Source of the DNA: Siphonodentalium dalli
Lineage: Eukaryota > Mollusca > Scaphopoda > Gadilida > Siphonodentaliidae
Direction: 5' to 3'
Assembly: GCA_032622095.1 (NCBI GenBank)
Contig: CP136068.1
Coordinates: 16,597,729 to 16,661,728 of the forward strand
DNA: 64,000 nucleotides
Shown here in pieces: positions 22,265 through 34,000 of the stretch. A model generated the notes under the pieces. It saw only the letters and a list, made by a program, of their open reading frames with translations. It had not been told where the DNA came from and searched no databases. The position numbers and the translations under genes are program-made. Positions within the stretch are counted from its first letter, which is position 1; every line of letters starts with the position of its first letter.

Positions 22265-22724
22265 ATATAGGGCCCAAAAAGGTTTTTTCCGACCCCGAGG
22301 ACGCCGTTCTTCAATAACTGTGTTAACTGCCTTTCAATCCCATTCCACTATCCTTTTTTGGTACAAAGTGTGTAAAATTAAGACTCAAGCAATAACATCC
22401 TTAATCGGTAAAGCACAGGCCAGAACAACGAAAAATAAACTGCATTTCCAGGTGTTTCCTGGTGTTTCCAGTATCTAACAACAATAATAAAGCATTGTGT
22501 AGGTACACCGCATGTCACAAATTGCCCTAGACCGCATTATAGCCTTAATATATCGAGCGTGTTTAGTCCGACAGAGAACACTGGCCAGTGTAAATAGTGG
22601 TAAACAGGTCAGGGGTTCTACAATTAGTTGTGCATGATCAAAGAACTCTTTAGTCTTATCCACCGGGGTGGATGAGGCGGGGAATTGTGTGTGTTTTGGT
22701 TGGGTATACACATAGATATATGGT

Positions 22725-23150
22725 TATTATACCCCCGATATTAGTCGGCGGTATATAGTTGACGTCTCGAGCCGTCCGTCCGTACAAACATTTTGCATCA
22801 TAACTCAAGAGTCGGTTGTCATATTTTGATGCTCTATGACATGTGACGGACCATAAATGGGGAACGAATATGCATAATATCACGGATTGTGAGTATCAAT
22901 GCCTACCAGAGTTATCCATGGGCCTTGTTTATGAAATTCAATCCGTACAAAGTTTTTGCCATATAAGTTGAAGTGTCGGTTGTCGAATTTTGAAGTGGTT
23001 TGGTATGGTGATAGACCTGATTGATACGGGAAGGATGTATGCAAATATTACTGCATATCACAGGTTTTGCCTGTCGATGCATACCAGAGCTACCAACTTG
23101 GTTCCATCCGCAAACACATTTTGCATTATTATAACTCAACCATTTGTATG
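22725..23150 (+). repeat. Dispersed 'gtccgtccgtac' repeat inside copy 2
   Basis: Copy-2 equivalent of 20,085-20,515, with minor indels such as a shortened 'gtccgtccgt' run. Confidence 0.5.
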
Positions 23151-25069
23151 TATATTTGTGCACTAGAGTCTGCAGTCAGATTATATTCTTGATTTTAGTT
23201 TGAACTTTGAAGACATTGAAGAACGTCATTTCTCAAAGCATCTGAATGCATCACATTATTTCAGTTCATCTATTTGTAAGCGATAACAGTATACAATTAG
23301 TATTGTACATGTAGTTTAGTCTTGTTGAGCAGTATTTAAGCTTCAAGATGAAGTTCGTAAATTCAAGAAGAATAGCGTCACCTTCAGTTGGGATTGTCTG
23401 AACAATAAACAGTAACGGCCATTCATCATAACCATTTCAGTTTTATTTGGATAAGTGCTGCAAATTAACATTACTTGCAATCATTAAAAAGATGTGAAGT
23501 AACCAGAAGGAATGAATTACAGTATTTCAGACATTAGAAATTTATGAGATACCCTTTTCAATTTCACATTATGCAACAATCGGGTCAATGATATCTAGTC
23601 ATCATTGAGTATTCACCATGTTCATGTAGTATTTGTGATACAGTTTTTTTATTTTATTACTTTTATTCGGGTAATACAACTGGGTAATACATTAATTTTT
23701 TTTACTAAATTACGGTTTTCCACTGAGAAGTGGGACGGGATCCTGTGAAATCCAGAATGTTGCTAAATATGAGGCTAAATAGTCACTATAGCTGTCTATA
23801 TAGCCATATGCCAACCAACATGATACTAACATGCTTACAAACAACATTACATGGTCAGTACTTGTAAATTGTTTGAAAAAAACCCATTTTGGAAAAATAT
23901 TACAAGCACGATTGTTTCGGCCTCTGGACCACCCACCCACCCCGGCCCTATATACGGATTTTTTTTGTAGACCCCCTCATGTCGTCGGTGGTATATTTTG
24001 CCCCACGTCCTTTTCCTCGGTTGCTCATTGTTGAAATGTGTACAAACGTGTACTGTTACACGCAGCATGTGTATGTGACCGGTGGTCAATCTATGATTGA
24101 CGCCAATCACCTTGATTGGATAATCCTATATGGCGCGGCGATCTCTTCCCATCGATATGTCCACCGACAGCTTCGCATTGAGCGTCGCCTCGTAAAACTA
24201 CCTGGGGTCAATACTATGAACAATTTTATACCTGTAAATACAAATTGTATTTATTAATTTGTAATTACAAATTTGTGTTAACGATCACAGTGGTTTCATA
24301 GTACAGGGAAAATTTAGCCGTATTATTGTAATACCTTAGACTGGACGAGAGGTGAAACCCCTAAAAGGCAGCTGTAAAACTTAGAAAAAACTATCTCCCC
24401 ACTCTGCTCCCATGCACATGTTATCAGTGTTATCTGAATACCAGTTCAAATTAGACGGACATGTATATAGAGCTAAAATAACTGACAACAATTTATATGG
24501 AGAAGTTACAATGCGTGCTATCATATTGTGATTAGTGAGAACGCCGGTACTATGAAACGATGAGCTAACAAAATCTCGCAAATTTCACAAAGATCTACTG
24601 TTGATTATTGTAGATTGCTTACGGACAAGCCTTTGCCTGTGAGTGATTAACACTATATTGAATCACGGCGGACCAAAGTTACAAAAGAAATAACCAATCA
24701 TAAGTTGAGAGGTGAACGCTTATCAGAGCTATCCAATCGGTTCACGGATTGCTAAGTTGATGACCACTTGTCTGCGCAAGTTAACAATTAAACGGTTCGT
24801 TTGTAGTGTGTGTATGTTAGTACAAGTCAGTGTAATACTGAGTACTACAAACATTTTGGTATCATTGTTTTTACAAATTTACAACCATTCAGTTTGTGAA
24901 AATAAAATATTATTTTGATGGTATAGCATTATATATATTGTGACCATACTATTATTTCAAACTGATCCGCTACTCTTATCATAACACATCGAGGCAGTAA
25001 CGTGGCTCCATTTTATCGGGAGGGGTGTATCGAAGCAGGGACGTGTTAATGGTTTCGGTTATAGGAGTG

Positions 25070-25358
25070 GTGCGGTAGAGTGCCAGTCGGTAGAATGACA
25101 GGTGCACTACACCGTTACATGCCGTCCAGTGCTGACGAAGCTGGTTCTAACCCCGTCATATGGAGGGTGACCGGAATCGTGTATCTGGGCAAGTTTGTCA
25201 GTTGCTTTCCGGGGGTCGGTGGTATCTACACGCAGTGGGACGATTTCTCGGTGAAATCGAGCCTCTGCGTGGTCTTTCCTCCATCCGTAAAATTGACAAC
25301 GTCGTGTGTGGCATAGCGGCTAGAACGTCGATAAACCCTAATAAACCAAACCAAACCA
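25070..25358 (+). mobile_element. tRNA-headed SINE, 289 bp, with target duplication
   Basis: Flanked by a perfect 9-bp direct repeat, ataggagtg (25,061-25,069 and 25,359-25,367). The head has an A-box-like 'gcggtagagtgcc' (from 25,072) and a B-box-like 'ggttctaacccc' (from 25,143), the internal promoter of RNA polymerase III. The body is GC-richer ('gtgaaatcgagcctctgcgt'), and the 3' end is a short-period A-rich tail ('aaaccaaaccaaacc'). It would depend on a LINE for movement. It sits inside the nested 2.93 kb element. I cannot name its family. Confidence 0.75.
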
Positions 25359-25559
25359 ATAGGAGTGTCATTTTATAATTTCAAACTGCTCCGATATCTT
25401 ATAATATATCTAGATAAGGACGTGGCTATATGGGCTCAGTTTGGCGACGGGGTGTCCATCCTATAATTTCCATATGCACCCTTTGAACAAAAAAATGCCT
25501 ATAAATTCCACATAACGATGGAATCGTATATCAAGAGGAAAGTATTTTAATTTTTCTAC

Positions 25560-25805
25560 GTTGATAACAAAACAAAACCTCAGGATGACTGACTTAGTTC
25601 AGCCAACATGACTGAGGCATAACATTAATCAAAATTACTAGGGTGATGTTAGTCATATATAACGACTAAGAAATGGGGACTTTTCTTAGTCAATTGGAAG
25701 GCGTAAATTAAAGTTGCTGAATTATGTGCAAATAATTCCAATAATTGACCAAAGTTACTCAAAACGTTTGTGACTAACACTAAGTTAGTCATATTTAGTC
25801 AATAT
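25560..25805. repeat. TTAGTCA-rich minisatellite-like stretch
   Basis: Scattered copies of 'gttagtcatat', 'gactaag', 'cttagtca' and 'gactaac' in both orientations, related to the array at 34,585-34,865. Units are irregular. Confidence 0.45.
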
Positions 25806-26124
25806 GTCCAATCCAAGGGGCGGGGGTGCACAACTTACTGTTACAGCTTGAAAATCAGAAGCCAACCGGGGTAAACAATTTTATAATTGTTTATAATTGA
25901 GGGGTGGGGATACACAGTTGGATATCGACGTTTCGAAAAAAAAAAGAGCATCTTGCCACGTCACTGCATTTATGCTCTAGTCATTTATGAAAACTGTGCT
26001 TGCATCTTCGTATTCGTGTCCTTTACCGTGATCAAATGCATTCGCGTCGACGATTGAAACTCAAAGGATAATCCGCAATGCATTCTTGAGCGAAAACTCA
26101 TACTCACATTGGGAACACGCGTAA

Positions 26125-26330
26125 TTTTTATCCATTCTTGGATATATCATTGATTATGGTAAGTACATGTTACATGCTAATGTTGGCTATAATCCGCAAG
26201 TATCACTCACTATTTGTATTAATCACTAACTTTTGTCAGAGATGTTGTGACTCATACGATTTGGCGGCTACTCGCCCCATCCTATTCTGAACAGCTGTAA
26301 TGTGCCAGGCATCGTGTTCCCAAGACCACT
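26125..26330 (+). repeat. Dispersed repeat related to 60,075-60,780
   Basis: 'agtacatgttacatgctaat' matches 60,097 onward. 'tatcactcactat', 'tttgtcaga', 'ggcgactcgcccc', 'attctgaacagctgtaa' and 'gttcccaag' match 60,630-60,775. In the 60 kb copy these blocks are separated by other DNA including a fold-back element. Confidence 0.5.
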
Positions 26331-26579
26331 ATCTCCATGTCCCTGTTTATGAGATTTCCATTGATAACACATTTTCATAAGGGGGCTACATCCCTGCGAA
26401 TCAGATGGTTATATGCTCTGGTTTAAGGATGTGAAAATCGACAATTTATGTTTGACACCCTATATAGACATTCTAGACAAGTTCTTAACGTTGTAACTTT
26501 CAATAAATTGGGTAATTTCAGTAGTTACAAGGAACACATACTGCTACATCACACCCAAGCTGACACACCATAAGGTTTG

Positions 26580-26925
26580 ACAATTTCTAAATATAGGCCA
26601 TTTCAATCCAAACTTTTTACCAAAGGAGGTAAATATGCAAATGTTGGTCTAAAACAAAACATACCCCCTAATAAATTGTTGGAAAAAACAAAATAACAGA
26701 ACAAGTTCAACCTATTGTTGTAAAATTTCCAATTCATGTTGTTTCAGGTATCAAATTTCCAGCTGTTGAACGTGTTGATAAAATGTTTGGAGCGAAAAAC
26801 ATAACCCAACCCCCTTGTCGCGACGTCCCTGTGGGTTGTACTTGAAATTTCCAGCTGACAAAATATTTTCCCGAGGTGGTGAATCGACCCCTTGTCGCTA
26901 CGTCCCTGCGTATCATAGATATATA
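26580..26925 (+). repeat. Fragment of the TTGGAAATTTCC / CGTCCCTG repeat family
   Basis: 'atatgcaaatgttggtc', 'ataaattgttgg', 'cctattgttg', 'aaatttccagctg' and 'cgacgtccctg' follow the same order as in the element at 38,045-38,523. It is probably a decayed relative of that hAT-type family. Confidence 0.5.
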
Positions 26926-27179
26926 TATTATCCGTGTTAAGGGTGCGAAAACTGAAAAATTATGTTTCATAGTACTCGAACATTCTTTGTGATTGGAGAT
27001 ATTTGTAAATACAAAGAACACGTACTATTTGTGATTTATGTTTGTAATCGTAGGTTCATAGTATTGGCGGAATGATAAATTGTTATTTCTTACAAACAAT
27101 TGTAGATTCTTACAAAGAAAAAGTTTCATAGTATTGACCCCGGGACTATATTATAAACCCAGCCGGTGAATAGCACCCT

Positions 27180-28340
27180 AGTAGTTTACGCATTCTTCAT
27201 CAGAACAACGCCGTGTACCCCAACCAGTCAAATGTATAAAAATATAACATAGAGGTCTTCCATGTACATGATATACCATATATGGGTACAAATAACACTA
27301 TGGTATTGGACATACATAATTTATTAACCTTTACAGTAATCAATTAAGCTATGAAGTTAGTCAATATATGCACGAAATGAATTTCAGTATTAAATTTATA
27401 ATATTCAAATTATAACATGAGGCTACGGGTAGCGCATTCTCACCATAGCGGAGTAATGACTGTCATACCATCGACCTACATTCAGGTCTTCGATCTAAGC
27501 CACATATGAATACAATTCAATAATCAAACTAGCATTTCTCTTTAACAATTTTGACTCGTTCTCAACGTGTTACGTAAGTAACAATCGTAGATGCAAATAA
27601 AGTGTGCATAGAAAGTCCAACAATCGAAATATTGTAGTCGTTGTTGAACTCAGATACGTCATTCCTTTGTCTGATATTTGAACATTGTGGCCGATGTGCG
27701 CATGCGCCTAATCCATTTATGTGGGTCAACGCAGGATGGGATTACATCATAAACTTCAAAATATATTTCAGATCTCCCATTGGTTAAACACATCGTTTAG
27801 ATGTTGTGATGCATGTACAACATGGTAAAATAACGAAATTGGTGTTATCGTCAACAGCGATGCTTCCAGACGCAGGGAATCTATGGCCTAGTAGGGACAC
27901 CCCACTTCAGATTGTCAACGCAATGTTCGCGTCTCCTGTTTCCACAGGTTATTTGTCGCATATCAAGCGGTGGGGGTAAGAAAATGATTAAACAATACAT
28001 GTGGAAATCAAATCCCAACTCCGACAACAGACCATTCCCGAGTTACAATAAATTGAAAGCTCTTCTGTGTCGGCACTCGATTCGAATATATGTAACCATA
28101 AACTAAGTTACCTTTAAATCGATCGAAACAGGAAAGAAACACATAAAGACAACAAACAATTCCGAAAACAGGTAGGGAAATATTCCGATCTCGATTCTGT
28201 TCGCATTCAAATCATGATGCTGGCTATTTTATGAACATGTTTCTTCGGCAAAACATGATTGAATGAAAACGGCGTAAACGCGTTATGAAATTCTGCTACC
28301 TGTTTCAAGCTTCTCTCAGACTTGACACTACTCGGTTGAA
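27180..28340. other. Unannotated stretch
   Basis: No gene supported. ORFs of up to 64 codons at 27,912-28,106 show no motif. Confidence 0.3.
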
Positions 28341-28349
28341 TCTATGAAC

Positions 28350-28715
28350 AACAATCATGATGCGGCACCAGGGACGTGGCGACAGGGAAGCGGTGTCTCA
28401 TGCACCTCCAACTTTGGTAATACGTAACTCATGTAGCGATCTTCGACTAGACATGCACGAAAACTATATTGCCGACAGTCCAAATTGTCAGTGTGGATAC
28501 GCATACGAAAGTAGCATGCACTTCTGTCTTTTATGTCCATTATATGACGAACAGAGACATGTACTTTACTGTAAACTGGAGAAACATAACTTCTGAATAT
28601 CAAACTGGAACCAACTGCTAAGGGGAATTCATGACGAAACCTTTCAAAGAAACATAAAATTATTTCGCATTGTTCAGTCATTCATAGCTGCGACAACACG
28701 CTTTAATCAGGATTA
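28350..28715 (+). pseudogene. LINE C-terminal fragment with Cys/His cluster
   Basis: The 79-codon plus-strand ORF contains 'RLDMHENYIADSPNCQCGYA' then 'SSMHFCLLCPLYDEQR'. This is the C-x-C...H-x4-C pattern found near the C-terminus of many non-LTR retrotransposon RT proteins. After an in-frame stop at about 28,594, a second stretch reads 'LLRGIHDETFQ' and 'IKLFRIVQSFIAATTRF', the usual tail of the same proteins, ending at 28,715. It may be the 3' end of the same family as the 11.5-12.5 kb fragment; that is inference. Confidence 0.65.
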
Positions 28716-29025
28716 ATCGTCCGAAAATATACCATCAGATATATACATCAACATATTATGTTAAACAAATAGACGTCCTGGCCCGTCCTCATTTCATGTG
28801 TATCCAGAGAGATGGTTGACAATTAACACACTCAGTCCACACTCTTACCATTATAACCTTTATCTTCTTTATTTTCAGTTACTATATGTATTATACCACA
28901 ATTGTAAACACTCTGTCATCAACAAATACTGTAATTTCAACTTTGTATCGGGAGAGGGGTCTCCTGTAAGTTTCTGTAACTTGTACCCCAATCCCTTTGT
29001 AAATTGAATAATTCACAATAAAATA
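28716..29025 (+). mobile_element. Probable LINE 3' UTR
   Basis: Follows the LINE C-terminal relic with no coding potential and ends with 'gtaaattgaataattcac' and AATAAAATATG at about 29,018, a polyadenylation-type end. The assignment rests on position only. Confidence 0.4.
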
Positions 29026-29039
29026 TGTTTAAAGTAACT

Positions 29040-29240
29040 TTGGTAATATTTTTCAATAGTTGGAAATATCATGCCTTACACAACATTTGTTGGAAATTTC
29101 ATACCAACACTATGTTGAAATTGGTCTTGTAGTTTAAAGCTCGTGGGTTTGGTCTGGTTCAAAAGAGAGGAGTGGGTGCAATTGGAAATTCCATTGTGGA
29201 CCCCCAGCAACGTAGGACCTGTAGGCACGTCCCTGTTCGG
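29040..29240 (-). repeat. Fragment of the TTGGAAATTTCC / CGTCCCTG repeat family
   Basis: Contains 'tagttggaaatatcatgcc', 'gttggaaatttcatacc', 'cactatgttgaaattggtct' and 'ggcacgtccctg', in the sequence style of the 51,426-51,828 element. Confidence 0.45.
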
Positions 29241-29249
29241 TATATACTA

Positions 29250-30100
29250 AATAGTTTTGGACTGCTGATAGTGCATTATTCATTTGTTTGTCTGGCCTAA
29301 ACTGACGCGACACATAGTGAATGATGAGCTCGTTTTCGCTACAAGTAATCACTTTGTGATCACAGTAATCCGCTGCAATACCTCATACAGTTCTGTACAC
29401 AGATATGCAACAATGTAAACGACTCCTAAGGGGTGGAAATCACACATCGCGTCAATCACAGTTTATGTTTGCCTGTAACAATGACTACCGGGCATAGAAT
29501 GACAGTAATCATTTTCCCATACCATAACTGATTTTGTATAATATTATGGCATTGTATTGTATTCTCTGTGTAATATTATACGTCAGTCATCATAAGTTTC
29601 TTTATCCAAGCATACCGTGATAAATGATCCGGGTGCAATGAGAGATAAAAAAATGAACGGCATTGAATTCATTGGATTTAAATAGGAGTATCTCTACAAA
29701 TGTCAGATGGGTCTACGTTATGCTCTTAATTACATCCCATTTATTAGTTTTATATGTTTCACGTTACATGCATATATGCAATGCGGCGTTGATAGAAAAG
29801 AACCACTGCATGCCTTCCGGTGAGAAAACAAGATAATTAACAAGGCGCTCTAGTGGTCGACTAGAAGGGGGGTTATAACAATAGTTTATTGTAACGCGGG
29901 AATGGTCTATCTGTCCGGGTGGTTTGTAGAAATTTGTTTCGCTCTAAAGATGCTATTAATGTGTAATCAGCGGGTTATACTAATGACTATATAATTGAAA
30001 ATTTCCATAACCGATTAATGTAGAGTTGTCGTGTTACAACATGCGACAAGTTAATCGATATACACTTACATCTAAACATATTGATAGATTCCATAAAATT
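29250..30100. other. Unannotated stretch
   Basis: No gene or structured repeat recognised. Confidence 0.3.
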
Positions 30101-30107
30101 ATATAGA

Positions 30108-30252
30108 GGATCTCACACGAGTTTCTATTTTATACGGAATTTATCAACCGAGTTCACTAAATTCGATTTGAGCCGAGGTTTACCGAGGCTCAAATAGAAT
30201 TTAGAGGACGAGGTTGATAAATTACGTTAAAATAGGACGAGTGTGAGATACC
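30108..30252. repeat. Fold-back element, ~145 bp
   Basis: The left end 'ggatctcacacgag' and the right end 'cgagtgtgagatacc' are inverted. Complementarity runs through 'aatttatcaacc' / 'ggttgataaatt' to a loop at 'gagccgaggtttaccgaggctc'. MITE-like. Confidence 0.8.
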
Positions 30253-30254
30253 TT

Positions 30255-30750
30255 TTATCACATGATCAAATAAATCCGAAACAGCGCGAAATATTCATCG
30301 AAAACAACAATCATAAACTACAGCGATCGCAAGTTATTTGAAGAACGCCGTGACGTCATCGCACGCGCTGATATTAAACGTGTCTATTACCGATAATTAT
30401 GAAACTGCTTTTATGGCCAAATTATATGATAAAAAACGTTCCGTTTCGGTTTGAACACATTATATAATATGAAACGCCCATCGCCTTTGCAATGTAGACG
30501 ACAACATTGTGACGGTGGATATTCAAGTTCACGAAGTGTATCGGTAATCTTCAATTAGTGTGGCTAATTCAATATTTTTACCTGGTGAAAGAATATATAT
30601 CATGCACGGAATGAATAGCTGTTCGTCAAGTAATAGCCACGTGCACATGTGTATGGAAACGTCCAACTAGTAGTATATGCAATGCTATGAGTATCCGATC
30701 GCATATGTTCTTAGACCCGAAACAAAACAAGACCATTTTAATAAAGAGTT
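30255..30750. other. Unannotated stretch
   Basis: No gene supported. An AATAAAGAGTTTATA variant of the dispersed motif occurs at about 30,740. Confidence 0.3.
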
Positions 30751-30756
30751 TATACA

Positions 30757-31015
30757 TACACAGACCTCTGGTGGCCGTTCTTCTCTTCGTTGACTTTCAA
30801 AATTGCCGCTAACATCCAAATTCAGAAGCCGAATGTGCGCAGTGACTACGATTAAGAAGCGAAACATTCTCTCTTGATTGGATATACAAATAATGGATTC
30901 CATATATGTGTTTTATGTGTTTGTATCAGTGTCATCTGGCAATACGTGGACAGGTGAGTTTGGATTTTAAAAGCTGTTAAACAGTTAAATGTAATTGAGA
31001 CCACCTTTGATGATA
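30757..31015 (+). repeat. Duplicated promoter/first-exon segment, copy 2
   Basis: Homologue of 10,020-10,280 (same order and strand), cut on the right at about 31,020 where the GC-rich compound satellite begins. Confidence 0.7.
30893..30953 (+). CDS. Putative first exon encoding a signal peptide, copy 2
   Basis: ATG at 30,893 opens MDSIYVFYVFVSVSSGNTWT (20 residues) plus one base, ending at the donor G|GTGAGT. Length, phase and donor are identical to copy 1 at 10,149. Many codon differences keep hydrophobicity in the core (VFYVFVSVS), which looks like drift under constraint rather than random decay, though the sample is small. The intron side runs directly into satellite DNA at ~31,020, so if the gene exists its next exon lies beyond that array or the exon is orphaned. 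Confidence 0.4.
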
Positions 31016-31024
31016 ATAAGTATA

Positions 31025-34000
31025 CCTGTCCGTGGGAGGGGGTGGTCAATTTGGGTTCACATCGATCCTGAGATTATCTACCCGATCCCCACTTCAAATC
31101 ACTTATGACCCCCGGGGAGGCACCGATATGGGCGGATTTCGAATAGGTTTTTGGGATGCGAATAGGTTTTTGGAACGCGAATTGGGTGTCAGAAACCAGT
31201 TCGTTGTTGTTATAGTAACTCTCATTCTGTCCGTGGGAAGGGGTGCAGGATTTGGGTTCGGGACAATTGTCTGCTCGTCTACCCGACCCCCACGTTAAAT
31301 GACTTTTACACCGAGGAGATGGACCGGGAAGGGCGGATTTCGAATAGGATTATGTGAATAGTACGCCAGAAACCAACTCGCAAATTATCGCAATGGCTGT
31401 CGTTTGTGTTGGCCGGGGAGGTGCACGACGGGTTTGCTATTTAATTTGGGCTAATGTATATATAACTGCGCCCTTCTGTATAGAGCCTATACTCCCCGGG
31501 AGGGTCCGGGGAGGGGTGCATCAAAGGGGTCGTGAGTGTGTCGCAAGCTGAATGTGGCACTGGGTATGGGTATCAAAACACATAGAAACACTATCCCGTT
31601 GAAAAAATTCACCCAAACAAATGGGCGGGACAACGAAGAGCGTTTCTGATTTTAAATAGGTTTCTGGAAAGCTAATTGGTAGCCAGAAACCAGTTCGTTG
31701 TTTTCTTAATCACTCCCAACATGATGGTGGTAGGGGTGGAACATTTGTGTTCTGGTCGATTCGCCGATTCCATACCCGACCCGCATTCCAAATCACTTAT
31801 GACCCCCGGGGAAGGGCCGATAGGGGCATATTTCGAATTGGTTTCTGGAACGCGAATTGGGCTTCAGAAACAAGTTCGTTGTTCTCGCATTAACTCTCAA
31901 TCTGTCCTTGGGAGGGGTTGGTCAATTTGGATTTACGTCGATCCTTAGATTATCTACCCGACCCCCACTTCAAATCACTTATGACCCCCGGGGGGCACCG
32001 ATATGGGCGAATTGGGCTTCAGAAACCAGTTCGTCGTTCTCGCATTAACGGCCAATCTGTCCGTGGGAAGCGGTGGTCAATTTGGGTTCACGTCGATCCT
32101 AGGTTATCTACCCGTTCACCTCTTCAAGTCACTTATGACCCCGGGGAGGCAACGATAGGGACGGATTTCGAATAGGTTTGTGGAATGAGAATAGGTTTCT
32201 GGAACGCGAATTGGGTGTCAGAAACCAGTTCGTTGTTCGTACAGTAACTATCAATCTGTCCGTGGGAGGGGTGCAGGATTTGAACTCAGGACAATTGGTT
32301 GCTCGCCTACCCGACCCCACGTCAAATGACCTTTACACCTAGGAGAGAGACCGGGAAGGGCGGATTTCGAATAGGATTCTGTGAAAGTACGCCAGGAACC
32401 AATTCGCAAATTATCGGAATGGTTCTCGTTGTGTTCGCCGGTGAGGTGCACGACGGGTTTGCTATTCCATTTGGGCTCATGTATATATAACTGCGCCCCC
32501 TGTATAGAGCCTATACTCCCCGGAAGGATCATGGGATGGGTGCAGCAAAGATGTCGTGGAGGTGGAGGGAGCTGAATGTGGCACTTGGTATGGGCACCAA
32601 AGCACATAAAAACACTATCCCGTTGAGAAAATTCACCCAATAAAATGGGAGGGACAATGAAGAGCGTTTCTGATTTTGAATAGGTTTTAGTAAGCCAATT
32701 GGTAGCCAGAAACCAGTTCGTTGTTTTCTTAATTACCCCCAACCTGATATGGGTATGGGTGTAAAATTTGGGTCCTGGTCGATCAGCCGATTCTCTATCC
32801 GAACCCCATTCCAAATCACTTATGACCCCCGCGGAGGCACCGATAGGGGCATATTTCGAATATGTTTCTGGAACGCGAATTGGGCGTCAGAAACCAGTTC
32901 GTCGTTCTCGCATTAACTCTCAATATGTCCGTGGGAGGGTGGTCAATTTGGTTTCACGTCGATCCTTAGATTATCTACCAGATCCCCACTTCAAATCACT
33001 TATGACCCCCGGGGAGGCACCGATAGGGGCAGATTTCGAATAGGTTTCTGGAATGTGAATAGGTTTATGGAACGCGAATTGGGTGTCAGAAATTAGTTCG
33101 TTGTTGTTACAGTAACTCTCAATATATCCGTGGGAGGGGGTGCAGGATTTGGTCTCGAGACAACTGGCTGTTCGCATACCCGACCCACACGTCAATGACT
33201 ATTACACCGAGGAGAGAGGCCGGGAGGGGCGGTTTTCGAATAGGATTTTGAATAGTACGCCAGAAACCAATTCGCAAATTATCACAATGGATGTCGTTGT
33301 GTTGGCCGGACAGGTGCACGACGGGTTTGATTTTCCATTTGGGCTCAATTATTTATAACTGCGCCCCTCTGTATAGAGCCTATTCTCATCCGGGAGGTTC
33401 TGGGGAGGGGGGAAGCAAATGGGTCGTGGAGGTTTCGGAAGCTGAATATGGAACTGGGTATGGGCACCGAAATATATATAGAAACACTATCCCGTTGAGA
33501 AATTCACCCAAAAATATGGGAGGGACAATAAAGAGCGTTTCTGATTATGAAAATGTTTCTGGAACGCCAATTGTTAGCCATAACCCAGTTCGGTGTTTTC
33601 TGAATCACTCCTAACATGATGGCGGTATGAGTGGAACATTTTGGTTCTGGTCGATCCGCCGATTCTATACCCGACCCCCATTCCAAATCACTTATGACCC
33701 CCGTGGAGGGACCGATAGGGGCATATTTAGAATATATTTCTGGAACGGGAATTGGGCGTCAGAAACCAGTTCGTCGTTCTCGCATTAACACTCAATATGT
33801 CGGTGGGAGGTGTGGTTAATTTGGGTTCACGTCGATTCTTAGATTATCTACGCGATCCCCACTTCAAATCACTTATGGCCCCCTCGGAGGCACCGATAGT
33901 GGCTGATTTCGAATAGGTTTCTCGGATGCAAATAGTGTGTCTGGAACGCGAATTGGGTGTCAGAAACCAGTTCGTTGTTGTTACATTAACTCTCAATCTA

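Larger units (their letters stand above)
24206..27139. mobile_element. 2.93 kb TIR element nested in copy 2
   Basis: Begins GGTCAATACTATGAA (24,206-24,220) and ends with the exact reverse complement (27,125-27,139). It is flanked by CCTGG (24,201-24,205) and CCGGG (27,140-27,144). The uninterrupted sequence in copy 1 ('actacctggactatatt', ~21,601) shows a single CCTGG, supporting a 5-bp duplication with one later change. The TIR core TACTATGAA or its complement recurs internally at about 24,295, 24,548, 26,966 and 27,055. No transposase ORF is seen, so the superfamily is unknown. Confidence 0.75.
21647..27178. mobile_element. Harbinger-like DNA element, tandem copy 2, interrupted
   Basis: Starts with the same GGGTGCTATTCACC terminus 3 nt after copy 1 ends. 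It runs to 24,205, is interrupted by a 2.93 kb insert, and resumes at 27,145-27,178 with 'actatattataaacccagcc' and the terminal 'ggtgaatagcaccc', followed by TA. Without the insert it is ~2.6 kb. It lacks the copy-1 hAT insertion and has other small indels. It includes ~95 bp at about 21,967-22,060 that copy 1 lacks. The two copies are close to identical over long stretches, indicating a recent tandem duplication. Confidence 0.7.

Noticed and set aside
25070-25160. Functional tRNA gene
   Set aside because: A and B boxes are present but the sequence does not fold as a cloverleaf by eye, and it is flanked by a SINE body, tail and target duplication.
26734-27021. 95-codon minus-strand ORF inside the nested element as a transposase
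   Set aside because: No DDE or DNA-binding motif; overlaps the decayed TTGGAAATTTCC repeat.
32251-32814. 187-codon minus-strand ORF
   Set aside because: Lies wholly in the GC-rich compound satellite, overlaps other ORFs in all frames and has no domain; periodic low-stop sequence explains it.
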